23,291 bases of DNA. Source: Limiplasma sp964416065 (lineage in GTDB: Bacteria > Bacillota > Clostridia > Christensenellales > Aristaeellaceae). Location of the stretch: positions 1-23,291 of the forward strand of contig CAYQCL010000034.1 in NCBI GenBank assembly GCA_964416065.1, written 5' to 3'. The translations under genes were made by a program, and so were the position numbers. Under the pieces are notes generated by a model, which did not search any database, was not told where the DNA came from, and saw nothing but the letters and a program-made list of their open reading frames with translations. The stretch's first letter is position 1. Every line of letters begins with the position of its first letter. Positions 1-8,204 of the stretch are shown one piece after another.

Positions 1-55
1 TCTTGACTCTCTGTTTTTCTATCCTTAATGTTACCGTTCTATTGTAACTCAACAA

Positions 56-70
56 CTTTCCGAACGTTCG
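56..70. promoter_or_regulatory. PurBox-like operator upstream of purR
   Basis: The sequence CTTTCCGAACGTTCG contains the PurBox core CCGAAC (60-65), followed immediately by an inverted half GTTCG, giving the perfect palindrome CGAACGTTCG at 61-70. PurR of Firmicutes binds AWWWCCGAACWWT-type boxes, normally as a spaced inverted pair. Here the two halves abut instead. It lies about 40 bases upstream of the purR -10, so autoregulation by PurR is a reasonable inference. A second, separately spaced box is not obvious. Confidence 0.55.
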
Positions 71-83
71 AATCAAAAAACAC

Positions 84-112
84 TGGAAATATTCAGGGTG
101 GTGTGGTATACT
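84..112 (+). promoter_or_regulatory. Probable purR promoter with extended -10
   Basis: TGgTATACT at 104-112 is an extended -10 element. The -35 position (84-89, TGGAAA) is poor, which is usual for extended -10 promoters. Transcription would start near 119, giving a short leader before the GTG at 152. An alternative TTGACT (3-8), 17 bases, TAATGT (26-31) lies farther upstream and would place the PurBox-like palindrome within the transcribed leader. Confidence 0.5.
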
Positions 113-151
113 ATGCGGGATATCAATTTGGATACATGAGGAGGAACGATC

Positions 152-967
152 GTGGAAAGGATACGACGGAATGAGAGAATGGCGGCGCTGACCCGACTGC
201 TGACCGCTTCGCCAAACCAGATCTTCACGCTGTCGCACTTTTGCGAAATGTTCGGAGCTGCGAAATCCACGCTTAGTGAGGATATCGATATCCTGCGCGA
301 TGTGTTTTCGACCTTTAGCCTTGGTCGTCTGGAAACCGTTACTGGCGCCGCGGGCGGGGTTCGATATCGTCCCTATCTGCCCCGCGAGGAGGCCCGCGTG
401 TTTCTCTCCGAGCTATGCAAGGAGCTGGAAAATCCCTCTCGATTGCTGCCCGGTGGCTTCCTGTATTTAAGCGATATTTTGAGCATGCCGGAGATTGTGC
501 GCAAGATGGGCATCATTATCGCGGGCGAGTTTTACGAGGCTGCGCCGGATTTTGTGCTTACGATGGAGACCAAGGGAATTCCCGTTGCGCTGATGACGGC
601 GCAGTCTATGGGCGTGCCGCTGGTTATTGCACGCCGTTCCAGCAAGGTCTATGAGGGGTCGGCTGTGAATATTAACTATATCAGCGGCTCGTCCGGAAAT
701 ATCGAGACGATGAGCCTGAGCCGCCGAGCGGTCAGAGAGGGCCAGCGCGCGCTGATCGTGGATGATTTTCTGAAGGCTGGCGGTACGGCTAAAGGAATGA
801 TTGATCTGATGGGTGAGTTTAATGTAGAGGTTGTTGGTACGGCGTTTGTGATGGCGAAGCATCAGCCCCAGGGCAAGCTCATTCATGGCGAGAAGGCGCT
901 GATGGAGATGGATGTGACGGGCGAGGACGGCGAGACGTTGACTGTCACACCGGCGGTATGGTTGTAA
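152..967 (+). CDS. purR: Pur operon repressor PurR
   Basis: Transcriptional repressor of purine synthesis and salvage genes. In Firmicutes it senses PRPP, which releases it from PurBox DNA. The protein has 271 residues, near the usual 270-285. Residues 1-75 form the winged-helix part and include the segment KSTLSEDIDILRD. Residues 77-271 form the phosphoribosyltransferase-like domain, with the PRPP loop ALIVDDFLKAGGTAKG at 200-215 (Asp204, Asp205). The GTG start is supported by GAGGAGG at 137-143. The gene stands alone with a small secreted-protein gene after it, not the yabJ/spoVG neighbourhood known from bacilli. The PurBox-like palindrome upstream suggests autoregulation. The family assignment is firm. 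Confidence 0.96.
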   Translation: MERIRRNERMAALTRLLTASPNQIFTLSHFCEMFGAAKSTLSEDIDILRDVFSTFSLGRLETVTGAAGGVRYRPYLPREEARVFLSELCKELENPSRLLPGGFLYLSDILSMPEIVRKMGIIIAGEFYEAAPDFVLTMETKGIPVALMTAQSMGVPLVIARRSSKVYEGSAVNINYISGSSGNIETMSLSRRAVREGQRALIVDDFLKAGGTAKGMIDLMGEFNVEVVGTAFVMAKHQPQGKLIHGEKALMEMDVTGEDGETLTVTPAVWL

Positions 968-986
968 AAGGCCAAAATTTTTACAA
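962..986 (+). terminator. Weak AT-rich inverted repeat at the purR stop
   Basis: TTGTAAAA (962-969) and TTTTACAA (979-986) form a perfect 8-bp inverted repeat that overlaps the purR stop codon. The arms are AT-rich and only a short T stretch follows. It could be a weak terminator or nothing. Confidence 0.25.
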
Positions 987-998
987 ATTTCACCAGCT

Positions 999-1033
999 TT
1001 GATATAGCAAAGCGGCAAGGTACATGATATACT
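999..1033 (+). promoter_or_regulatory. Extended -10 promoter for the secreted-protein gene
   Basis: TGaTATACT at 1025-1033 is an extended -10. A TTGATA occurs at 999-1004, but its 23-base spacing is too long for a standard pair. The initiation region would lie near 1040, consistent with the ATG start at 1077 and ruling out the earlier GTG at 1038. Confidence 0.45.
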
Positions 1034-1076
1034 ATAAGTGAGCAGGTTGCTTAAAATGGTAAGGGGGATTCACCTG

Positions 1077-1688
1077 ATGATGAAAAGAATGGTTTGTGTA
1101 CTGATGGCGTGCCTGGTGCTGGCACTTCCCACGCTCTGCCTTGCGCAGGAGACGGGCTATGAGACCTATAACGATCCGGATGAACGCTTCAGCTTTCTCT
1201 ATCCCGATGATTGGACGCTTTTAAGCAAGGAAACCATCGACGAGATCATGAACGTCGCGACCGAGCTCGGCGACGAGAATCTGGCGGCCGTCGTTGAAAG
1301 TGTGAAGCCTCAGCTTGAAATGGTGGATATGATCATGCTGATGGGGCCTGATGCGGGAACCAATATCAATGTCGTCTGTCAGGATACCGGGATGGAGCTA
1401 AGCGCGGATACGTTGCTTGCTTTGTCTGGAACGCTCCAGTCTCAGCTCAGTGCGCAGCTTGAGGGCCTTTCCTTTATTGAGGAGCCTTCCCTGATCGACG
1501 TAGGCGACGGCCAGGCGCTCTTGCTTCAGTACGCCTATTCGCTTGCGGGTCAGGACTTGGTTGGAGTACAGGTATACCGTTCCAATGGAAGCGATCTTTA
1601 CATTTTCACGCTTACCACGTCGGCTGACCTAGCGGAAGGATACGCGGAAACCTTTGGCTTTGTGCTGGGTAGCACGCAGTTTCAGTAA
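1077..1688 (+). CDS. Secreted PsbP/DcrB-like protein
   Basis: Exported protein of 203 residues, function unknown. A signal peptide is visible: a Lys/Arg N-terminus, then a hydrophobic stretch (VCVLMACLVLALPTLCLA) with probable cleavage before QE near residue 24. The mature part begins YNDPDERFSFLYPDDWTLL, the pattern of PsbP/DcrB-like domains (a short strand followed by 'F.YP.dW'). I chose ATG 1077 because AAGGGGGA at 1061-1068 is correctly spaced and the upstream GTG at 1038 overlaps the promoter. Cys22 is present, but the lipobox is not convincing. The gene has its own promoter and ends at a strong terminator. Export is well supported and the family call is moderate. Confidence 0.75.
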   Translation: MMKRMVCVLMACLVLALPTLCLAQETGYETYNDPDERFSFLYPDDWTLLSKETIDEIMNVATELGDENLAAVVESVKPQLEMVDMIMLMGPDAGTNINVVCQDTGMELSADTLLALSGTLQSQLSAQLEGLSFIEEPSLIDVGDGQALLLQYAYSLAGQDLVGVQVYRSNGSDLYIFTLTTSADLAEGYAETFGFVLGSTQFQ

Positions 1689-1709
1689 CGTCTTATCCGA
1701 CTCCAACAC

Positions 1710-1751
1710 AAAACCGGCGGCCGAACGCTTTCGCGTGGCCGCCGATTTTTT
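1710..1751. terminator. Bidirectional terminator between the secreted-protein gene and mfd
   Basis: CGGCGGCC (1715-1722) and GGCCGCCG (1737-1744) form an 8-bp GC stem with a 14-base loop, followed on the plus strand by TTTTTT (1746-1751). On the minus strand the hairpin is followed by TTTTGTGTTG, so it can also end mfd. The plus-strand T tract abuts the mfd stop codon at 1750-1752. Confidence 0.85.
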
Positions 1752-4700
1752 ATGCCTCTGTGGATTTAGTCACCTCACGCAGCCGGATAAGCTCGTCGTG
1801 AACCCTTGTCATGACCTGGATCGTAAGGGAAAGCGCGCCCTCCGCGTCCAGGTCGGACTGGGCAAGCACCAGTTCCGGCGACTTGCCCACCGAGAAACGC
1901 AGCCGCTTGTCGGCCCGCGTGATCGCCTCGTACAAAAGCGCGGGATCGCCGAGATATTTCTCATCCAGACGCATATGAACGCCATCGGCGCGCAGGAAGA
2001 GACGGCCGATGCCGAGCTTTCGCGTGATGCCTCGAAGCTGTGCAATATACATGAGATTGAGGACGGGTGTGGGAATGTCGCCAAAACGGTCGACCATCTC
2101 CTCCTCGATATCGATACGTCCAACCTCGTCCTGAATCATGGCGATGCGCTTGTAGATTTCCACGCGTAGCTTTTCATCCGGCACATAGGTTTCGGGCAGG
2201 AAAGCGTCGAGCGTTAATTCCACGCGCGTGTCCAGTTCCGGCGTCTGTTCCACGCCCTGCGCCTCGCCGACGGCCTCCTCGATCAGCTTAACATACATGT
2301 CGTAGCCGACGGTGCTCAAATGTCCGCTCTGCTGTGGGCCCAGGACATCGCCCGCGCCACGGATCTCCAAATCGCGCATGGCGATTCGATAGCCCGCGCC
2401 AAACTCGGTGAATTCGCGGATGGCGGATAGGCGCTGCTCGGCGGTTTCGGAAAGCATCTTGTTAGCGCGCACGGTAAAATAGGCGTAGGCCTGACGGTTG
2501 CTTCGCCCCACGCGTCCTCGGATCTGATAAAGCTGCGCCAGCCCAAAGCGCTCCGCGTCAAAGACGATGAGCGTGTTGGCGTCGGGAACATCCAGACCGC
2601 TCTCCACGATGGTGGTGCACAATAGCACGTCATAGGCTCCGGCATAGAAGTCCAGCATCACGTCTTCCAGCGCGTTTTCGCGCATCTGTCCATGGGCAAT
2701 GCCGATGCGTGCCTCCGGCACGAGCGCCTTCAGGCGGGCGTGCATCTGTTCGATGCTCCGAACGCGATTATAGAGGAAATACACCTGCCCGCCGCGCGCC
2801 AGCTCGCGACGAATGGCTTCGCGGATGACGACGTCATTGTATTCCATCACATAGGTCTTCACCGGCAGACGTTCTTCGGGCGGGGTTTCCAGCACGCTCA
2901 TGTCGCGAATGCCTACCATGCTCATGTGAAGCGTGCGCGGGATCGGCGTGGCGGACAGGGTGAGGACATCCACACGCGTCTTCATGTGCTGGATGCTCTC
3001 CTTGTGGTTAACGCCAAAGCGCTGCTCCTCATCCACGATCAGCAGGCCGAGATCCTTGAACTGCACATCTTTGTTGAGCAGGCGATGCGTTCCGACCACG
3101 AGATCGAGCTCACCCTCTCTGAGCTTGCGGGCGATCTCCTTCTGTTCCTTAGCGGTACGAAAACGACTGAGCATGTCGAATTTGACAGGAAAGCCCGCGA
3201 AGCGCTTTTTGATGGTGTTGTAATGCTGCTGGACGAGGATGGTCGTGGGGGCGAGGATAGCGACCTGCTTGCCTTCAACCACAGCCTTGAACGCTGCACG
3301 CAGGGCCACCTCGGTTTTGCCGTATCCCACGTCGCCGCAAAGCAGACGATCCATGTTGTGCGGACTTTCCATATCCGCCTCGATCTGCGCCATGCTCTTT
3401 TGCTGATCCTCGGTCAGCTCATAGGGGAACATGTCCTCAAATTCCTGCTGCCAGGGGTTGACATGGCTGAAGGCGTAACCGGTGCTTTTGGCGCGCTTAG
3501 CGTATAGCTCCGCCAAGTCAAACGCCAGTTTTTTCAGACCGGCCTTGACCTTGCTCTTCTGACGCTCCCATTCCTGCCCGCCCAGGCGATTGAGTTTCGG
3601 CAGGGAGTGCTCGGCACCGATAAATTTGGTCACGCGATCAAATTGATCGGCGGGTACGTAGAGCTTGTCGCTGCCGGCGTATTGGATCAGCAGGTAATCC
3701 CGTTTCGCACCGTCGTTCTCCAGCTGTACGACTCCTTTATACAATCCCACGCCATGCAGGTCATGCACCACGTAATCGCCGGTTTTAAGATCGGTGAAGG
3801 AGGCGATGCGTTCACCGGCGCTGCGCTTCTTGCGCGCGCGCTGGTAGGCCGTTCCATAGATGTCTGAATCGCTCAGGACGCACAGGCGCGCGGCGGGATG
3901 ATAGAAGCCCTTTGTATAGGCGATAGGCAGGAGAATGACCTCGCGCAGAATGAGGTTGCCGTCGAGAGTGTCGCAGTAGGAGCAGGGAACGCCCTGTTCC
4001 TCCAGCGCGCGTTGCAAACGTCTTCCACGCGCCTCTCCGCCGGTGAGCAGAACGATGGCGCAGCCCTGCTCCTTCCACTTGGCGATGTCCTGCTTGAGCG
4101 GCTCCAGACGGCTCTGATAGGGCATGGGGGATTTGGAGCCCATCGAAAGCGCCAGCGTGGGATTTAGCTGGCCAAAGGTGGCGATGATATCGGTCATGGC
4201 GATGGTGGGATGCTTCCGCCAATCTGACAAAAGGTCATCATAGGTGAATCGGAGCGTCTTTTGAGCGTCAAACGCGTCTCCGCGCAAACGGGCGTCCTCA
4301 TACGCCTCCCCAAAGGCGTCTTCTGCCGCCTTCACGCGGCCCTGGTACTGATCGGGCCGGTCGAGCAGGAGAATGGGGTCTTGCAGATAGGCGGAGGCCA
4401 CGGCTGTATCTTCGCACAGCACGTTCATCCACATGGGCGCGGTACGGATGCTCTGTCTGGCCAGTATACGATCCACATCATCCAAATGACGCTTCCAGCC
4501 CGCCTCTCCTTCGGAGCGGGTCTTGCTTTTCTGAGCGACAGGCTCGGCTTTTGGATCGGCGGCCTCTTTGAGCAGATCCTCGGTCTGCTCCAGCGCGTCC
4601 AGCTCGTTTAAGAAGTCGTCCAGGGCGGGCAGATCGTCCTCCGTGGAGACGGGGGCGGGAACGGCTGCCTGCCGCTGCTCCATGGCGTGCCCTGCGCCGG

Positions 4701-5439
4701 CCTCCATCGCGGATTTAAGGCGCGCCGCCGCCGCCGCCGTCGCGTCGGAAACAAGGCATTCGGTGGCGGGGGCGAGGCGCACGCCCTTGATGCGCGCAAT
4801 GCTGCGCTGGCTGATGCAGTCGAAGCGTCGGATGGAATCCACCTCATCGTCAAAAAATTCAACGCGTACCGCATCCGGCATGTTGGAGGGGTAAACGTCC
4901 ACAATCGAGCCGCGCATGGCGCATTGTCCCTGTCCCTCGACCATGGAGACCCGCTCGTAGCCGTTTTGAATAAGCCTGTGAATCAGACTGTCCGGCGGGA
5001 CGCGGTCGCCCTCGCCAAAGGAGATCACGGCCTTGCGGAAAAGCTCGGGAGGAGCGCAGCGATCCAAGAGCGCGTCCACACTTGCGCACAGCACCCTTAC
5101 CTTCCCTGACAAAAGAGAGTCCAGCACGCTTAAGCGCTGCCAGGTGCTTTCGCGGCTCATGGCCGCGCGGCTGAACTGCATGTCGCGAACCGGCAGCACG
5201 GCGGCACAGCTGCTTCCGATCAGGCGGTCGATGTCCTGGGCCTGACGCTGCGCGTTGAGCTCGGTCGAAGTGACGAGAAGCACGGGTCGTCCCGTTTTAT
5301 GCGCAAGCGCCGCGGCAAGAAAGGGACGCTCGCCCTCGGCCATCTCGTACAGTGCGTTGCAGTCATCCTTGTTCAGCCTCTCAAGCAGCCGTTTCCATTC
5401 CGGCAGCTCCTGATAGGCAGTAAAAAGCCCTTCGTTCAT
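1750..5439 (-). CDS. mfd: Transcription-repair coupling factor Mfd
   Basis: ATP-dependent DNA translocase that removes stalled RNA polymerase at lesions and recruits UvrA. The 1229 residues run: UvrB-like N-terminal module, RNA polymerase interaction (CarD-like) domain near 545-600 (TGDYVVHDLHGVGLYKGVV), SF2 helicase domain with Walker A DVGYGKT near 700 and Walker B DEEQRFG near 803, second RecA lobe with GRVGRS, and the TRCF C-terminal domain after about 1085. It is somewhat longer than the usual 1150-1180. The extra length falls in an acidic segment around 255-325 (PALDDFLNELDALEQTEDLL). The ATG at 5439 has AAGGAG upstream and overlaps the pth stop as ATGA, so the two are translationally coupled. 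Certain call. Confidence 0.98.
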   Translation of the reverse strand: MNEGLFTAYQELPEWKRLLERLNKDDCNALYEMAEGERPFLAAALAHKTGRPVLLVTSTELNAQRQAQDIDRLIGSSCAAVLPVRDMQFSRAAMSRESTWQRLSVLDSLLSGKVRVLCASVDALLDRCAPPELFRKAVISFGEGDRVPPDSLIHRLIQNGYERVSMVEGQGQCAMRGSIVDVYPSNMPDAVRVEFFDDEVDSIRRFDCISQRSIARIKGVRLAPATECLVSDATAAAAARLKSAMEAGAGHAMEQRQAAVPAPVSTEDDLPALDDFLNELDALEQTEDLLKEAADPKAEPVAQKSKTRSEGEAGWKRHLDDVDRILARQSIRTAPMWMNVLCEDTAVASAYLQDPILLLDRPDQYQGRVKAAEDAFGEAYEDARLRGDAFDAQKTLRFTYDDLLSDWRKHPTIAMTDIIATFGQLNPTLALSMGSKSPMPYQSRLEPLKQDIAKWKEQGCAIVLLTGGEARGRRLQRALEEQGVPCSYCDTLDGNLILREVILLPIAYTKGFYHPAARLCVLSDSDIYGTAYQRARKKRSAGERIASFTDLKTGDYVVHDLHGVGLYKGVVQLENDGAKRDYLLIQYAGSDKLYVPADQFDRVTKFIGAEHSLPKLNRLGGQEWERQKSKVKAGLKKLAFDLAELYAKRAKSTGYAFSHVNPWQQEFEDMFPYELTEDQQKSMAQIEADMESPHNMDRLLCGDVGYGKTEVALRAAFKAVVEGKQVAILAPTTILVQQHYNTIKKRFAGFPVKFDMLSRFRTAKEQKEIARKLREGELDLVVGTHRLLNKDVQFKDLGLLIVDEEQRFGVNHKESIQHMKTRVDVLTLSATPIPRTLHMSMVGIRDMSVLETPPEERLPVKTYVMEYNDVVIREAIRRELARGGQVYFLYNRVRSIEQMHARLKALVPEARIGIAHGQMRENALEDVMLDFYAGAYDVLLCTTIVESGLDVPDANTLIVFDAERFGLAQLYQIRGRVGRSNRQAYAYFTVRANKMLSETAEQRLSAIREFTEFGAGYRIAMRDLEIRGAGDVLGPQQSGHLSTVGYDMYVKLIEEAVGEAQGVEQTPELDTRVELTLDAFLPETYVPDEKLRVEIYKRIAMIQDEVGRIDIEEEMVDRFGDIPTPVLNLMYIAQLRGITRKLGIGRLFLRADGVHMRLDEKYLGDPALLYEAITRADKRLRFSVGKSPELVLAQSDLDAEGALSLTIQVMTRVHDELIRLREVTKSTEA

Positions 5440-6041
5440 GCATCGGCTCCTTCTTCAGGCACAGGCTGTTTTTTCTGCTTTTTGGTATTATACTTGCACA
5501 TCGCGCTTTCAATACCGTTTGAAATGTATTCCACGATGGCGTCCGCCGCCTTGTCAAAGGCCTCTAGGGCAATGTCCTGCTCCTCGCCGATGTAATGCCC
5601 CAGCACCCAGTCGGCGAGCTCATATCCTTCGCGTTTCTGCCCCACGCCTACGCGCAGACGTGGGAAATTTTCGTACCCAAGCATCCCAACGATGCTGCGC
5701 ATGCCGTTGTGGGTGCCGGCGCTGCCGTTTTTACGGATACGAATCGCTCCCTGAGCAAGATCGACGTCGTCATAGACCACCATCAGATTTTCCGGCGCTA
5801 TCCTGTACCAGTTCACCAGCCTCACGACAGCCTCTCCACTCAGATTCATAAAGGTCTGCGGCAGGGCGAGGATGGTCTTTTGGCCGCTGATGAAGCACTC
5901 GCCGATGAACGCGCCTTCCTTTTCACGCCCGATGGACACTCCGAGTTTTTGAGACAGCGCCTCGAGCACGTCGAAGCCGACGTTATGGCGCGTGTGGGCG
6001 TATTTGGAGCCCGGATTTCCCAGACCGACAATCAGATACAT
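5436..6041 (-). CDS. pth: Peptidyl-tRNA hydrolase
   Basis: Hydrolyses peptidyl-tRNA released from stalled ribosomes. The start at 6041 gives MYLIVGLGNPG, the normal Pth N-terminus, and 201 residues, close to the usual 185-200. GGGAGG lies 10 bases upstream. A longer frame to 6143 exists, but it runs across the transcription start. Key residues are present: Asn9, catalytic His19 (TRHNVGF), Asn66 (FMNLSG), Asp91 (DDVDLAQG) and Asn112 (GTHNGM). The TGA overlaps the mfd ATG. The pth-mfd order is common in Firmicutes. Certain call. Confidence 0.97.
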   Translation of the reverse strand: MYLIVGLGNPGSKYAHTRHNVGFDVLEALSQKLGVSIGREKEGAFIGECFISGQKTILALPQTFMNLSGEAVVRLVNWYRIAPENLMVVYDDVDLAQGAIRIRKNGSAGTHNGMRSIVGMLGYENFPRLRVGVGQKREGYELADWVLGHYIGEEQDIALEAFDKAADAIVEYISNGIESAMCKYNTKKQKKQPVPEEGADA

Positions 6042-6133
6042 GGCATGCGTTCCTCCCATATGAACCATTCCGGCGCGTTTTTGCGCAACGCGCAACGGCG
6101 AGGACGGAAATAAACCGCCCCCGCAATGCCGAT

Positions 6134-6162
6134 ATTGTATCATGTTCCCTTTAAAAGTGCAA
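6134..6162 (-). promoter_or_regulatory. Promoter of the pth-mfd operon
   Basis: Reading the minus strand: TTGCAC (6162-6157), 17 bases, TACAAT (6139-6134), with a TG extension before the -10. Transcription would start near 6127, leaving a leader of about 86 bases that contains a perfect hairpin TTGCGC-GTT-GCGCAA (6095-6081) of unknown role. The -35 sits just past the stop codon of the upstream gene at 6165-6167, so the operon has its own promoter. Confidence 0.75.
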
Positions 6163-6164
6163 GC

Positions 6165-7685
6165 TTAGCGCTTTTGAAGGAATTTTACCGGCCGGTCAAA
6201 GGCCATGGAGGATAAAAGGACGAAGAAGGGCGCGTATAGGAAAAGATAGCGCGGCCAGACCTCAAACAAAAGCAGATAAGCTGTGAGGCCGATTAAAGTG
6301 AGGGACAGAAGCGCTACAACGGGTTCCTTGCGGCGACTCAAGGCCGTATAGGCGCAAAGGGTGAGCACGCCCAGCCAGACCAGCTGGGCAAGCGTTTGAC
6401 AATAGCGGCTGTATGCGCCCCGATGATGGTACAGATTGCGCAAAAAGACGCTTAACGCATCCGTGCGTTTGGGAATCTCCAGATCAAGAAAGCTGGAATG
6501 GGCCGCGAAGGAACCGTCCGCGTAGGCCTTGTAAGCCTTGATGGCAAAGAAGCGCAGATTCCCAATGAAGCCCTTTTCGCTAAAGCGCTGCCATGCGGCC
6601 TCAAGATTGGCGCTCCTTCTTTCGCTCAGAGTGGAAAAGGACTGGGAAAACGCCACGTCGTCAGACGAATGCCCGCCGTAGGTTTCGCCGTTCATGCCAA
6701 GCATCAGATAATGCGTTTCGGAAAGTTGTCTTTCAGGGGAAGGGCTTCCGGCCAGGTAGGTCGTGGCGGCGTTTTGCCACAGACGGCCGGGAAGAGCGCC
6801 CAGAATCAGCGCCGCCGCGATCGCGGCAAGGCGCTTCCACGCGGGGAAACGAAAATCACGGCGGGCAAGGAAGCGACAGCCTCCAAGAATGAGAAGAGCG
6901 ATCAGCGCGATAAGCACGGTGGGCTTGATGCTGGCGCCGAAAAAGCAGGTAAGGGCGATCAAAAACCATTTGAGCACAGGACGCCGACACGCCAGATAGA
7001 TATAAAGCGCAAGCACGGGAAACAGAATGGAAAACGTGTCCGAATAGGGGAACATGATGTAGGGGGACAGGGCGATCCAGCCGACGGACAGGACGAGCGC
7101 AAAGACGCGGGCAAAGCGGCTGCTCGTCATCCGCCGCGCGCAGAGCACACACACATAGGCCGTGAGATTGAGCAGCAGCGCGTCGATGTAGGGGAGCACG
7201 ACAAAGGGTACCGAAAGTCCCGCCTTTACGGCGAGCCAGAGGGGCGCGGCCTGTAAAAGCGTCAGCGGCGCGTTGTTGGGGCAGACTTGGAAATAGAAGG
7301 GGTCGGACAGCGCCTCGCCGCGCGCCAGCTCCTCTGCGCTGGTATAGACGGTTGCCACGTCCCAGCCCATTTTGTACCATGTGCCTCGCGCGATCATCAG
7401 CTGCACGGCGAGAAGAAGCAAAAAGAAGGCGCGGAGCAGCCACCGTTCCCGCGCGGAGGACGCGGCGCTCTCGCGCTCAAGCCGCGCCCTTGCCAGAAAC
7501 ATCAGCGCGATTAGAATCAGCGCAACGGGCCAAAGCACGGCGTTTGAAAGAAGGCTCAGGTTTTCATAATAGGCTTGAAGGACGGGCTGCCCGAAAATGA
7601 GCAGTCCCAAAAGGAGACAGAGCATCACGCCGGCCAGCAGGGAGAAGAAAACGGGCAGCGCGGCAAAAAAACGGCTTTCTTTCAT
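6165..7685 (-). CDS. Polytopic membrane protein, GT-C glycosyltransferase-like
   Basis: Integral membrane protein of about 507 residues with roughly 10-12 hydrophobic helices. The first extracytoplasmic region contains YKMGWDVATVYTSAEELARG and then FQVCPNNAPLTLL. An Asp in the first large loop and a PNN motif are features seen in dolichyl-phosphate-mannose/ArnT-type (GT39-like) transferases of Firmicutes. The lipid-linked sugar donor and the acceptor cannot be told from sequence. The start is uncertain. ATG 7685 lies 11 bases from AGGAG, while TTG 7688 lies 8 bases from it. There is no convincing promoter in the 55 bases after rnpB, so transcription may depend on read-through of the rnpB terminator. 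The membrane topology is certain and the enzyme class is a moderate inference. Confidence 0.72.
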   Translation of the reverse strand: MKESRFFAALPVFFSLLAGVMLCLLLGLLIFGQPVLQAYYENLSLLSNAVLWPVALILIALMFLARARLERESAASSARERWLLRAFFLLLLAVQLMIARGTWYKMGWDVATVYTSAEELARGEALSDPFYFQVCPNNAPLTLLQAAPLWLAVKAGLSVPFVVLPYIDALLLNLTAYVCVLCARRMTSSRFARVFALVLSVGWIALSPYIMFPYSDTFSILFPVLALYIYLACRRPVLKWFLIALTCFFGASIKPTVLIALIALLILGGCRFLARRDFRFPAWKRLAAIAAALILGALPGRLWQNAATTYLAGSPSPERQLSETHYLMLGMNGETYGGHSSDDVAFSQSFSTLSERRSANLEAAWQRFSEKGFIGNLRFFAIKAYKAYADGSFAAHSSFLDLEIPKRTDALSVFLRNLYHHRGAYSRYCQTLAQLVWLGVLTLCAYTALSRRKEPVVALLSLTLIGLTAYLLLFEVWPRYLFLYAPFFVLLSSMAFDRPVKFLQKR

Positions 7686-7715
7686 CAAAGCTCAGGCTCC
7701 TTTGTATCCCGATAA

Positions 7716-7740
7716 GAAAAAGCGGACTATGCCGCTTTTG
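7716..7740 (-). terminator. Intrinsic terminator of rnpB
   Basis: On the minus strand the stem AAAAGCGG / CCGCTTTT (5' arm 7740-7733, 3' arm 7725-7718) encloses a six-base loop, and the T tract TTTTTCTT follows. It begins only a few bases after the rnpB 3' end. The near-palindromic arms could also work on the other strand, but no gene approaches from that side. Confidence 0.82.
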
Positions 7741-7741
7741 A

Positions 7742-8095
7742 GTGCTGCCGGCGCGGTCGTAAGCCGAGTTCTGTCGTTGGACGATCATCTATCTTGGCCG
7801 CGCGTTGCCGCGCGGTCATAGCGATCTCTTTAGGAGCACGACGGGCCGCCGTATCGCTCCTGGTCGGATCTTGCATCAGGTGGGGTTTACAGCATGCGCT
7901 TGTCGCCAAGGCATGGGTGAGCTCTTACCTCGCCTTTCCATCCTTACCCGAGGCGGATCGCTCCGTTTCGGGCGGTTTCTTTCTGTTGCACTTTCCTTGA
8001 AGTCGCCTTCACCGGCCGTTAGCCGGCACCTTGCCCTGCGATGCTCGGACTTTCCTCATGGCGTCTGCCACGCGATCGCCTGGCCGCCCGACAGC
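7742..8095 (-). ncRNA. rnpB: RNase P RNA, bacterial class A
   Basis: Catalytic RNA that removes the 5' leader of pre-tRNAs. All conserved blocks are seen in order on the minus strand: GAGGAAAGTCCGAGC near the 5' end, GGTAAGAGCTCACC, GTAAACCCCACC in the L15 region, a P18 hairpin with a GCAA tetraloop (CCGCGCG-GCAA-CGCGCGG), AGATAGATGATCGTCC, and ACAGAACTCGGCTTAC near the 3' end. P1 forms from GTGCTGTCGG at the 5' end and CCGGCAGCAC at the 3' end, which set the boundaries to within a few bases. Length is about 354 nt, usual for class A. The bases matching the tRNA-CCA-binding GGU of L15 read UGU here (see findings). Confidence 0.95.
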
Positions 8096-8101
8096 ACGGT
8101 A

Positions 8102-8130
8102 AGCGTATCATGTTTCCAGAAACCTGTCAA
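8102..8130 (-). promoter_or_regulatory. Promoter of rnpB
   Basis: On the minus strand: TTGACA (8130-8125), exactly 17 bases, TACGCT (8107-8102), with a TG extension upstream of the -10. The start would be near 8095, matching the 5' strand of P1. A perfect -35 fits a strongly expressed stable RNA. Confidence 0.85.
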
Positions 8131-8142
8131 GTGAAAGGCTGC

Positions 8143-8171
8143 TTGCAAACAGGAGGCTTTTCGGCTATACT
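8143..8171 (+). promoter_or_regulatory. Promoter of the 8205 membrane-protein gene
   Basis: TTGCAA (8143-8148), 17 bases, TATACT (8166-8171). It is divergent from the rnpB promoter, with only 12 bases between the two -35 elements. The two transcription units may therefore compete for RNA polymerase. Confidence 0.8.
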
Positions 8172-8204
8172 TGTTTAGAAGTCAGGCGGGGAGGAAACGG
8201 AAGC

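Noticed and set aside
2692..3507. A 271-codon plus-strand frame inside mfd
   Set aside because: It is complementary to the conserved helicase core of mfd and has no ribosome binding site or domain.
4720..4748. GCC-rich trinucleotide repeat
   Set aside because: It encodes an alanine run in mfd and is short and imperfect, so it is not a functional repeat array.
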